From DAOUBP01 sp964513075 (GTDB taxonomy: Bacteria; Chloroflexota; Anaerolineae; CG2-30-64-16), in contig CAZELR010000019.1 of the NCBI GenBank assembly GCA_964513075.1, positions 3,578 to 67,577 on the forward strand: a stretch of DNA of 64,000 bases. Reading direction: 5' to 3'. The position numbers and the translations under genes were made by a program. This document shows, piece by piece, positions 31,271 to 40,865 of this stretch. The notes below the pieces were generated by a model. That model did not search any database. It saw only the letters and a list, made by a program, of their open reading frames with translations, and was not told the DNA's origin. Within the stretch, counting starts at the first letter, position 1; every line of letters begins with the position of its first letter.

Positions 31271-31298
31271 CTTACACGTGTAAGGTTATGCGTGTAAG
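31271..31298. promoter_or_regulatory. LacI-type operator with an extra half-site
   Basis: CTTACACGTGTAAG (31271-31284) is a perfect 14-bp palindrome with a central CG, as in LacI-family operators. A second CGTGTAAG (31291-31298) repeats its right half 14 bp further on. The site is just after the -10 box, so binding would block transcription. It probably serves autoregulation by the LacI protein at 31363 and control of the operon. Confidence 0.75.
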
Positions 31299-31362
31299 TG
31301 ATCGAAACGCCGTTTATTCCGCTGTTTATCCACGATAGCAACAACTTGAGACCGGTGGCTGT

Positions 31363-32436
31363 ATGACAATGAAAAGACCCACCCAAACTGACGTAGCTCG
31401 CCTGGCTGGTGTCTCAAGGGCAACCGTGTCATATGTCCTGAACGGCGTCGCCCAGGACCGGGTGCCGATCTCCGAAGAAACCCGCAAACGGGTCTTGGCG
31501 GCCGTCGAGGAGCTTAGCTATGAGCCGGATGCCCGCGCTCAGGCCCTGCGTTCAGGTCATACAAAAACAATCGGGCTGATCATCCCCGATATCCGTAATC
31601 CCCATTTCTGGCAAACCGCTGACGGGGTTGAGCAGGAGCTCCGCTCTTCGGGTTATCACTTGCTCCTCTCCAGCGCAGATCTTAGTCCTGAATATGGCGA
31701 AGATATTCTCAAGGAGCTATCACGTCGGCGCATCGATGGGCTAATTCTGATGAGCTCTTACATCTTCCAATCGGAAGAGGCGCAGAAGATTCTGACCCAG
31801 CTCCTTAAGCGGCGATTTCCCATCGCGAGAATAGGTGAGCACCCCACCATAGACTGCGTGGTGTCCAATTATGAAGCTGCAACCCGAGACGCGATAGCCT
31901 ATTTATTGTCACTGCAGCACCGGCGGATTGGCTTGATCTACGGCGTGCGGCCGCCATGGGACAGTCTTGGTGCCGCTGGTTTGCCAGGTGATGCTGCGGG
32001 AGGTATGGATCGTCTGCTGCCTTACCAGGACTGCCTTCGAGCGGCCGGCCTACCCGTTGACCCGGCCCTGATCATCACGTGCGGTGCGACCATCGAGGAC
32101 GGCTATCAGGCCGCCCTGCAGCTTCTTAAGCTCCCGGCGCGCCCCACGGCTTTGCTCGTCATCAACGACCTGCTGGCCATCGGCGCGCTGCGCGCGGCCA
32201 GTGACCTGGGGGTGCGCGTTCCCGCCGACCTATCACTGGTAGGCTATGATGATATTGCCCTGGCCAGCTACCTGACACCGCGTCTGACGACGAGCTCCAA
32301 GGATATGGTGCGAGTGGGGCGGGAAGCGGTGAAGCTGTTGCTGGCCCGTATCCAGGATCCTGAACGGCCCCATCAGAGAGTTGATGCCGGGGCCCGGTTT
32401 ATCATTCGTGAGTCGACAGGCCCGGCTCCGGCTTAG
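31363..32436 (+). CDS. LacI-family transcriptional regulator (rhamnoside operon)
   Basis: A 357-residue repressor-type regulator. The helix-turn-helix and hinge are TQTDVARLAGVSRATVSYVL and RVLAAVEELSYEPDARAQAL; the sugar-binding core begins TKTIGLIIPDIRNPHFWQTA. The C-terminal core has LLVINDLLAIGALRAASDLG and LSLVGYDDIALASYLTPRLT. Start at 31363, with an ATG at 31369 as alternative. It heads an operon of two permeases, a binding protein, a GH78 enzyme and a GH3 enzyme and has a promoter-operator directly upstream. The effector is probably a rhamnoside or a breakdown product. Confidence 0.94.
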   Translation: MTMKRPTQTDVARLAGVSRATVSYVLNGVAQDRVPISEETRKRVLAAVEELSYEPDARAQALRSGHTKTIGLIIPDIRNPHFWQTADGVEQELRSSGYHLLLSSADLSPEYGEDILKELSRRRIDGLILMSSYIFQSEEAQKILTQLLKRRFPIARIGEHPTIDCVVSNYEAATRDAIAYLLSLQHRRIGLIYGVRPPWDSLGAAGLPGDAAGGMDRLLPYQDCLRAAGLPVDPALIITCGATIEDGYQAALQLLKLPARPTALLVINDLLAIGALRAASDLGVRVPADLSLVGYDDIALASYLTPRLTTSSKDMVRVGREAVKLLLARIQDPERPHQRVDAGARFIIRESTGPAPA

Positions 32437-32460
32437 TGAGGAACGTAAGGAAGTTTCTCG

Positions 32461-33429
32461 ATGCACAAGATGTCCGGTATCGCCAAGTTTTTCAGACGCA
32501 ACGCCGCCGCCTATAGTTTCCTCACGCCTTGGCTCCTGGGTTTCCTCATCCTGACGCTTTACCCGATGGTATACTCGCTCTGGCTCGGTTTCACGAATTA
32601 TGATTTCACAAAGCCCGATTCAACGCACTGGATTGGGCTTGGCAACTATCTGAGAATGTTCGGGCCGTTGGTCGGGCTGTCGAAGTTCACCGCGTCCACG
32701 GGCGAGGTTATGCGCGTGGATCCATATTATCTAAAGTCACTGCTTGTGACGTTTACCTATGTGTTCGTGTCCGTGCCGCTGAAGCTGATTTTCGCGCTCG
32801 CTGTGGCGATGCTGATGAATCAGAAACTGCGGGGGGTGCCGTTCTACCGCGCGGTGTACTATATCCCCACGCTGCTCGGCGGTTCAGTAGCGATCGCGGT
32901 GCTGTGGAGGAAGCTGTTCGAGAAAGATGGCCTGGTGAACGGTTTACTGGGAACAATCGGCTTCACCGACCTTCCCGGCTGGATCACCAATCCCAAGTAT
33001 GCGCTTTGGACGCTCGTTCTGCTGACGGTGTGGCAGTTCGGCTCATCGATGATTATCTTTCTTGCAGGGCTGAAGCAAATCCCAGAGGAGTATTACGATG
33101 CGGCAAGCGTGGACGGCGCGAACAAGGTGCGGCAGTTCTTCTCCATAACCATCCCCTTGCTCTCGCCGGTGATTCTGTTCAACCTGGTCATGCAGATGAT
33201 ATCCGCGTTCCAGACGTTCACCCAGGCCTATATCATCGGCGGCGGTCGGGGGGGCGTGCTCAACTCCACGCTGTTCTACACTCTTCACCTGTATATCCAG
33301 GGATGGACATACCACGAGATGGGATACGCGTCCGCGATGGCGTGGGTGCTGCTGCTCATCATCGGGGTGCTCACGGTGCTTGTCTTCAGAACGTCGAATT
33401 TGTGGGTATCCTATGGAACTGGGGAATAA
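32461..33429 (+). CDS. Sugar ABC transporter permease (MalF-like)
   Basis: A 322-residue inner-membrane protein of the CUT1 sugar transporter type. The ATG at 32461 follows GTAAGGAAG. Six or more helices are visible, starting YSFLTPWLLGFLILTLYPMV. The EAA loop that docks with the ATPase is EYYDAASVDGANKVRQFFSI followed by TIPLLSP. No ATP-binding subunit is in the operon, so a shared MalK/MsmX-like ATPase elsewhere must drive it. It starts 24 bp after the LacI gene, and its 3' end overlaps the next permease. Confidence 0.93.
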   Translation: MHKMSGIAKFFRRNAAAYSFLTPWLLGFLILTLYPMVYSLWLGFTNYDFTKPDSTHWIGLGNYLRMFGPLVGLSKFTASTGEVMRVDPYYLKSLLVTFTYVFVSVPLKLIFALAVAMLMNQKLRGVPFYRAVYYIPTLLGGSVAIAVLWRKLFEKDGLVNGLLGTIGFTDLPGWITNPKYALWTLVLLTVWQFGSSMIIFLAGLKQIPEEYYDAASVDGANKVRQFFSITIPLLSPVILFNLVMQMISAFQTFTQAYIIGGGRGGVLNSTLFYTLHLYIQGWTYHEMGYASAMAWVLLLIIGVLTVLVFRTSNLWVSYGTGE

Positions 33430-34276
33430 CGTGAAAGCCAGTACGGTTGTACGCCATGCTTTGACGCATCTGTTCATCATTGTCGTGGGGCTGTTCATGA
33501 TCTACCCCATCGTCTGGATGATTGTCAGCTCGTTTAAGCCCAACAATATGATTTTCAGTGACCCGGGGCTCATACCGAAAGCCGTAACCGTTGAAAATTA
33601 CATCACCGGGTGGAAAGGCTATGCGGGCACGTCCTTTGGGAGGTTTTTCGCTAATTCGCTCTTTATGTGTGCAGTGGCCATTGTCGGGAACTTGATAACC
33701 TGCACGATGGCGGCGTACGCGTTCGCTCGGCTCAAATTCGCGGGCAGGGACTTCTGGTTCGCGGTGATGATGGTAACGCTCATGCTCCCGGGCCAGGTCA
33801 CGATCGTGCCGCGCTATATCCTGTTCAATACTTTCGGGTGGGTGGGTTCGTACCTCCCGATAATCGTGCCGAAATTTCTCGCGACGGACGCGTTCTTCGT
33901 ATTTCTGCTCGTGCAGTTCATCCGCAGCCTGCCAAAAGAGCTCGACGAGGCGGCGATTATCGACGGGTGCGGGAAATGGGGGGTTTTCCTGCGTATCATC
34001 GTACCGCTCACAACCCCTGCTCTGGTCACGACTGCGCTGTTCACGTTCCTTTGGACGTGGGATGACTTTTTCAACCATCTGCTGTACCTCACAAAGCCGG
34101 AGGTTTTCAGCGTGTCGCGCGCGCTGCGCACGTTCGTCGGCGACGCGGGCGCGGTGTCCAACTGGGGCGGCGCGCTGGCGATGGCCACGCTGTCTATGGT
34201 GCCCACTTTTATCCTGTTCTTTTCTCTGCAGAAGTACTTTGTACAGGGCATCTCGACTACGGGCATAAAGGGTTAG
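33413..34276 (+). CDS. Sugar ABC transporter permease (MalG-like)
   Basis: A 287-residue permease paired with the one before. The ATG at 33413 overlaps the preceding gene by 17 bases; a GTG at 33431 right after a GGGGA site is an equally good start and would remove the overlap. Helices begin HLFIIVVGLFMIYPIVWMIV. The EAA loop is KELDEAAIIDGCGKWGVFLR followed by IIVPL. The ending YFVQGISTTGIKG is typical of MalG-type proteins. It takes part in uptake of a di- or oligosaccharide, with the binding protein encoded 132 bp downstream. Confidence 0.93.
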   Translation: MELGNNVKASTVVRHALTHLFIIVVGLFMIYPIVWMIVSSFKPNNMIFSDPGLIPKAVTVENYITGWKGYAGTSFGRFFANSLFMCAVAIVGNLITCTMAAYAFARLKFAGRDFWFAVMMVTLMLPGQVTIVPRYILFNTFGWVGSYLPIIVPKFLATDAFFVFLLVQFIRSLPKELDEAAIIDGCGKWGVFLRIIVPLTTPALVTTALFTFLWTWDDFFNHLLYLTKPEVFSVSRALRTFVGDAGAVSNWGGALAMATLSMVPTFILFFSLQKYFVQGISTTGIKG

Positions 34277-34408
34277 CACAACAACGTGTTGGGAGTCTCC
34301 CCTTACACAAAGGAGGACTTGCGTATGAAATGATGACAGGGTGTTGTTTCACAACAGACGTATTTCCGGTTTATCCGCTCAGCGCTACAGAGACAGGAGG
34401 GTTCAAAG

Positions 34409-35827
<1,419 letters not shown>

Positions 35828-35859
35828 TGATAAGATGATTGCCAGTCCACACAAGTGAG

Positions 35860-35924
35860 CAGCCTGAGCGCATCGAAGGATGCGGCCCGCGGGACGGGCA
35901 TCATCCTTCGATGGGTTCAGGCTG
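35860..35924. repeat. Inverted repeat before the GH78 gene
   Basis: CAGCCTGAGCGCATCGAAGG continues to 35882 and is matched by its complement at 35902-35924 with two mismatches over 23 bases; the loop is 19 bases. It ends 24 bp before the rhamnosidase ATG at 35949 and may affect read-through or mRNA stability between the transport genes and the enzymes. Confidence 0.82.
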
Positions 35925-35948
35925 ACTGGTCATCTCGAAGAGACGGAC

Positions 35949-38627
35949 ATGTCATTCCACACTCCCATTATCACCGACTTGCGTTTCGAGCATCTCCGCG
36001 CCGCCGGTGACGGCGCCCTCGGCATCGGCGTCGCAACCCCCAGGCTGTCCTGGATCGTTGCGGCCGCGGCCGGCGATTGCGCGGTCAGCGATTGGCAGCA
36101 GACCGACTACGAGGTCGAGGCGTACCGCAATGCGCTGGATGGCGGTGAACCCGTAGCACAATCCGCTGGATTGCGGCAGCCCACAAGCCAGCGGCTCGTG
36201 TTACAGCGCAGCGGGCCGGTGGCGTCGGGCGAGTCGGTGCTCGTGCCCTGGCCGTTTGCACCGCTGGCCTCGCGCGAACGGGCGCTGGTCAGGGTGCGCG
36301 CCTGGGCGACGGACGGCCGGGTGTCCGCGTGGAGCGAGCCGGCCCCGGTCGAGGCGGGCTTGTTGGCGCCCAGCGATTGGACCGCACGGTTCATCACGCC
36401 GGACTGGGACGAGGACGTCAGTCAGCCTCAGCCGTGTCCCCTGCTCCGCCATGAGTTTGCCGTCCGGCCGGGCGTCCGCCGGGCTCGCCTGTATGTGACC
36501 AGCCTGGGTGTCTACGAGGCGCAGATCAACGGCGCGGTCGTCGGCGATCATGTCCTGGCGCCCGGCTGGACCAGCTACGCCCACCGGCTGCGCTACCAGA
36601 CGTGTGACGTGACTGGCTTCATCAAGGGAGGCCGCAACGCGATCGGCGCCATCCTGGGCGATGGCTGGTATCGCGGGCGGCTGGGGTTCCGCGGCGGGCG
36701 ACGCAACATCTACGGCGACCGGCTGGCGCTGCTGGCTCAGCTTGAGATCGAGTACGAGGATGGCACAGCCGAGCGCATCGTCACCGACGAGTCGTGGCGC
36801 GCCGCAACCGGGCCGATCCTGGCCAGTGACATCTACGATGGCGAGACCTACGATGCCCGCCTGGCGCGGGGCGGCTGGTCCGCCGCCCCTTACGACGACG
36901 GCGGTTGGGCTGGCGTGCGGCTGGTGCCGCGGGATCTGGCGACCCTGGTCGCGCCGTCTGGGCCGCCCGTGCGGCGCATCGAGACGATCGCGCCGGTCGC
37001 CATCACGACCTCGCCCTCGGGCCGCACCATTATCGATTTCGGGCAAAACCTGGTTGGCAGGCTGCGGCTGAACCTGACGGGTCGCGCGGGGCAGACGATC
37101 ACCCTCCGCCACGCCGAAGTGCTGGAGAATGGCGAGCTGTGCACGCGGCCGTTGCGCGGGGCAAAGGCCACCGATTGCTATACTCTGGCTGGGGGAGTGG
37201 AGACCTGGGAGCCGCGCTTCACTTTTCATGGCTTCCGCTATGCCGAGGTGGACGGCTGGCCGGGCGAGCGTGCCAGCCTGCTGGCGGCGGACGCGATCCG
37301 GGCCGTGGTGTGTCACTCGGACCTGGAACGCACCGGCTGGTTTGAGTGCTCCGACCCGCTGGTCAATCGCCTCCATGAGAACGTGGTGTGGAGCATGCGC
37401 GGCAATTTCCTGGACCTCCCTACCGACTGTCCGCAGCGTGATGAGCGCCTGGGCTGGACTGGCGACCTCCAGGTCTTCGCGCCCACCGCCTGCTTCCTCT
37501 ACGACGCGGCTGGTTTCCTTCGGTCGTGGCTAGCCGACTTGGCCGCAGAGGCGTCGGCTGCGGGCGGCGCCGTGCCTATCGTGGTGCCTTACATGCTGGC
37601 GGAGCCGGTCTGGCTCGCGGCGGCATGGGGCGATGCCGCGGTTATCGTGCCCTGGATGTTATACCAGCGCTATGGTGATGCGGGCATCCTGGCCGATCAG
37701 TTCGCCAGCATGGCGGCCTGGGTCGATGCGGTTGCCCGTGCCGCGGGCGAGACGCGGCTGTGGGCAGGCAGGCAGCTCGGCGATTGGCTGGACCCGAAAG
37801 CACCGCCCGATCGCCCGGGGGACGCGCGCACGGCGTCCGAGATCGTGGCAACGGCCTACTTCGCCCGTTCGGCCGAGCTGGTCTGCCAGGCCGCGGAAGT
37901 GCTCGGCCAGGACGCGGACGCAATCCATTACGCCGCCCTTGCCGCGGAGGTCAGAGCGGCCTTCGCGCGTACCTATGTCACTCCTGCGGGACGCATGGTC
38001 AGCGACGCGGCGACTGCGTATGCATTGGCCTTGCAATTCGCGCTGCTCCCCACTGTGGAGCAGCGGCAGGGAGCTGGTCGCCGGCTGGCGGAGCTGGTCG
38101 CGGCGGAGGACTATCGTATCAGTACAGGCTTTGTGGGCACACCGCTGATCTGCGATGCTCTATGCGGCGTAGGCGAGGTCGAGACGGCGTACCGCCTGCT
38201 GTTGCAGACGGAGTGCCCCTCGTGGCTCTACCCGGTGACCATGGGTGCCACCACTATCTGGGAGCGCTGGGACAGCCTGCTGCCCGATGGGTCGGTGAAT
38301 CCCGGCCAGATGACATCGTTCAACCACTACGCGCTGGGGGCCGTGGCCGACTGGCTGCACCGCACGGTCGCGGGCCTGGCCCCGGCCGCACCCGGCTACC
38401 GCCGGATTTTAGTTCGGCCCAACCCTGGCGGCGGCCTCACCTGGGCCCGTGCCCGCCACCGTACTCCCTACGGTCCGGCCGAGTGCTCCTGGCGGATCGA
38501 GGGCGGCAGCATGATGGTGGATGTCGAGATTCCCCCCAACACCTCCGCCGAGGTCCACCTGCCCGGACAGCCTGGCGAGCAACTCCAGGTCGGGTCAGGG
38601 CGGCATCGTTGGTCATATCCTTACTGA
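35949..38627 (+). CDS. Alpha-L-rhamnosidase (GH78)
   Basis: An 892-residue enzyme that removes terminal alpha-L-rhamnose. The ATG at 35949 (MSFHTPIITDLRFEHLR) is favoured, since the upstream part of the frame is read through the inverted repeat. N-terminal beta domains (LRFEHLRAAGDGALGIGVATP, LYVTSLGVYEAQINGAVVGD, YDGETYDARLARGGWSAAPY) lead to the (alpha/alpha)6 barrel with the GH78 hallmark LPTDCPQRDERLGWTGD, which holds catalytic Asp/Glu residues. WERWDSLLPDGSVNPGQMTS is the second conserved block. There is no signal peptide, so it acts in the cytoplasm on imported glycosides. The GH3 gene follows after 58 bp. Confidence 0.95.
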   Translation: MSFHTPIITDLRFEHLRAAGDGALGIGVATPRLSWIVAAAAGDCAVSDWQQTDYEVEAYRNALDGGEPVAQSAGLRQPTSQRLVLQRSGPVASGESVLVPWPFAPLASRERALVRVRAWATDGRVSAWSEPAPVEAGLLAPSDWTARFITPDWDEDVSQPQPCPLLRHEFAVRPGVRRARLYVTSLGVYEAQINGAVVGDHVLAPGWTSYAHRLRYQTCDVTGFIKGGRNAIGAILGDGWYRGRLGFRGGRRNIYGDRLALLAQLEIEYEDGTAERIVTDESWRAATGPILASDIYDGETYDARLARGGWSAAPYDDGGWAGVRLVPRDLATLVAPSGPPVRRIETIAPVAITTSPSGRTIIDFGQNLVGRLRLNLTGRAGQTITLRHAEVLENGELCTRPLRGAKATDCYTLAGGVETWEPRFTFHGFRYAEVDGWPGERASLLAADAIRAVVCHSDLERTGWFECSDPLVNRLHENVVWSMRGNFLDLPTDCPQRDERLGWTGDLQVFAPTACFLYDAAGFLRSWLADLAAEASAAGGAVPIVVPYMLAEPVWLAAAWGDAAVIVPWMLYQRYGDAGILADQFASMAAWVDAVARAAGETRLWAGRQLGDWLDPKAPPDRPGDARTASEIVATAYFARSAELVCQAAEVLGQDADAIHYAALAAEVRAAFARTYVTPAGRMVSDAATAYALALQFALLPTVEQRQGAGRRLAELVAAEDYRISTGFVGTPLICDALCGVGEVETAYRLLLQTECPSWLYPVTMGATTIWERWDSLLPDGSVNPGQMTSFNHYALGAVADWLHRTVAGLAPAAPGYRRILVRPNPGGGLTWARARHRTPYGPAECSWRIEGGSMMVDVEIPPNTSAEVHLPGQPGEQLQVGSGRHRWSYPY

Positions 38628-38685
38628 CCGGAACCATCAAAATCATGATAATCAGGAAAATCAGCGCCCAAAAAGAGGAGGCGAG

Positions 38686-40851
38686 ATGAAGGGTGAGACC
38701 ACTTCTGTCGCGTCCCCGATTTACCTAGACCCGGATCAGCCGGTGGCTGCTCGGGTCGCCGATCTGTTGGCGGCCATGACGCTGCCGGAGAAGATCGGCC
38801 AGATGTGCCATCAGGCACAGGCAATCCCCAGGTTGGGCATCCCTGCCTATAATTACGCGAATGAGGCGCTCCACGGTGTGGCCCGCAACGGACGGGCGAC
38901 GGTATTTCCCCAGGCGATCGGCCTGGCTGCCACCTGGGATCCCGCCCTGATACGTCGCATCGGCAGCGCCATCGGGGACGAGGCGCGTGCCAAGCACCAT
39001 GCAGCACTGCGCAACCAGGGGGAGGCGAGCGGGTATCAGGGCCTGACCTTCTGGTCGCCCAACGTCAACATCTTCCGCGATCCGCGCTGGGGTCGCGGTC
39101 AGGAGACCTGGGGCGAAGATCCGTTCCTGACGGGGGAGATGGCCGCAGCGTACGTGACCGGCCTGCAAGGAGATGACCTGCGCTATCTGAAAGTCGCGGC
39201 CTGCGCTAAGCACTACGCCGTCCACAGCGGTCCTGAAGCCCTGCGTCACAGCTTCAATGCTGCCGTATCCCGCCGCGATCTCCATGCCACCTATCTTCCC
39301 GCGTTTCGCAAGCTGGTGCGGGAGGCCAGGGTGGAGGTGGTGATGGGCGCCTATAACCGGGTCAACGATGAGCCCTGCTGCGCCAGCCGGCATCTGATCG
39401 AGGAGGTCCTGCGGGGCGAGTGGGGCTTTGCGGGGCATTTCGTGTCGGACTGCGGCGCGCTCGACGACCTCCATCAGAGCCATCATGTCACGGCGGACGC
39501 AGTCGAGAGCGCCGCGCTGGCCCTGCGCTGCGGCTGCGACCTGGAGTGCGGCCACGTCTTCGAGCACCTGGGGGAGGCCATCGACCGCGGGCTGGTCACC
39601 GAGGCCGACGTGGACCGGGCATTGGCGCGCACCCTGGCTACGCGTTTCAAGCTGGGCCTGTTCGACCCGCCGGATCGCGTACCCTATGCGAGCATCCCGC
39701 CTGAGATCGTCGGCTGTGCCGCGCATCGTGATTTGGCGTATGAGGCCGCGGTGAAGTCGGTCGTGCTGCTGAAGAACGCCGGTGGGCTGCTGCCGTTGCC
39801 GCCGACCCTGCACAGAGTGCAAGTGGTTGGTCCTACCGCGGCCACCGTGGATGCGCTGCTGGGCAATTACTTTGGGCTGAACGAGCACATGACCACCCTG
39901 GTGGAGGGGATTGCGGGCGCAATCCCTGAAGGGGTGGCGCTGGAGTATCGTCCTGGATGCCAGCTTGTGGCGCCTAATGTGAATGCTTATGACTCGACAG
40001 CAGCCAATGCAGCTAAGTGCGACGTCACGATCGCGTGCATGGGGCTGCTGCCTTTGTTGGAAGGGGAGGAAGGGGATGCGATCCTAGCGGCCGAGGGCGG
40101 CGACCGGTCGGATATCGGGCTGCCTGCAGTGCAGCAGGCATTCGTTAAGCAGTTGGCGCAGAACGGAGCCAAGATTGTCCTGGTGTTGACTGGCGGCAGC
40201 CCGATCGCGCTGGGCGAAGTGGCGAATCTGGTCCAGGCGATCGTCTTCGCCTGGTATCCAGGCCAGGAGGGGGGACGCGCCGTGGCTGACGTGTTGTTCG
40301 GCCGTGCCGTGCCTTCAGGCCGGTTGCCGGTGACCTTTCCGCAGTCGGTGGGTCAGCTTCCGCCGTTTGGGGATTACGCGATGCGGGAGCGCACCTACCG
40401 CTATGCGAGCTGGGAACCGCTGTATCCTTTCGGTTTCGGGCTCAGCTATACGCGCTTTGCATACGGCGACCTGGTGGCAGTTCCATCGCCGGTTCGGGCG
40501 GGCGAGAGCGTGCTGGTCCGGCTGTTCGTAGCCAACGCCGGCTCCGTGGCCGGCGAGGAGGTCGTGCAGCTCTATCTCAGCCGGCTGCCCGTCGCTGACC
40601 TGGAGACTTCGGTCGAAGCGCCGCTCTGGAGCCTGGTGGCCTTTCAGCGGGTGGCGCTGGCTCCGGGCGAACGCCGGGAAGTGCTGTTCACCGTGACGCC
40701 GGACATGCTGCTGCTGGTGGATGACGAAGGTCGATCGCGGCTGGAGCCCGGGCAGGTCCGGCTGCTGGCCGGCGGCTGCTCTCCGGGCGCGCGCGGCCAA
40801 GCGCTCGGCGCTGCGGAGCTGCTAACAACGGAGATCGAAGTTATTCAATGA
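38686..40851 (+). CDS. Glycoside hydrolase family 3 beta-glycosidase
   Basis: A 721-residue cytoplasmic GH3 enzyme. The ATG at 38686 follows AGAGGAGG. The TIM-barrel domain has NEALHGVARNGRATVFPQAI and GLTFWSPNVNIFRDPRWGRG; the nucleophile Asp is near residue 254 in GHFVSDCGALDDL. The alpha/beta sandwich and the fibronectin-like C-terminal domain (YPFGFGLSYTRFAYGDL, VANAGSVAGEEVVQLYLSRL) follow. The sequence style is that of beta-xylosidase/beta-glucosidase GH3 members. With the rhamnosidase it could strip a rhamnosyl-glucoside (rutinose-like) chain. It converges with the other GH3 gene, 14 bp away. No signal peptide. Confidence 0.94.
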   Translation: MKGETTSVASPIYLDPDQPVAARVADLLAAMTLPEKIGQMCHQAQAIPRLGIPAYNYANEALHGVARNGRATVFPQAIGLAATWDPALIRRIGSAIGDEARAKHHAALRNQGEASGYQGLTFWSPNVNIFRDPRWGRGQETWGEDPFLTGEMAAAYVTGLQGDDLRYLKVAACAKHYAVHSGPEALRHSFNAAVSRRDLHATYLPAFRKLVREARVEVVMGAYNRVNDEPCCASRHLIEEVLRGEWGFAGHFVSDCGALDDLHQSHHVTADAVESAALALRCGCDLECGHVFEHLGEAIDRGLVTEADVDRALARTLATRFKLGLFDPPDRVPYASIPPEIVGCAAHRDLAYEAAVKSVVLLKNAGGLLPLPPTLHRVQVVGPTAATVDALLGNYFGLNEHMTTLVEGIAGAIPEGVALEYRPGCQLVAPNVNAYDSTAANAAKCDVTIACMGLLPLLEGEEGDAILAAEGGDRSDIGLPAVQQAFVKQLAQNGAKIVLVLTGGSPIALGEVANLVQAIVFAWYPGQEGGRAVADVLFGRAVPSGRLPVTFPQSVGQLPPFGDYAMRERTYRYASWEPLYPFGFGLSYTRFAYGDLVAVPSPVRAGESVLVRLFVANAGSVAGEEVVQLYLSRLPVADLETSVEAPLWSLVAFQRVALAPGERREVLFTVTPDMLLLVDDEGRSRLEPGQVRLLAGGCSPGARGQALGAAELLTTEIEVIQ

Positions 40852-40865
40852 GCAAATTGCCGTGC

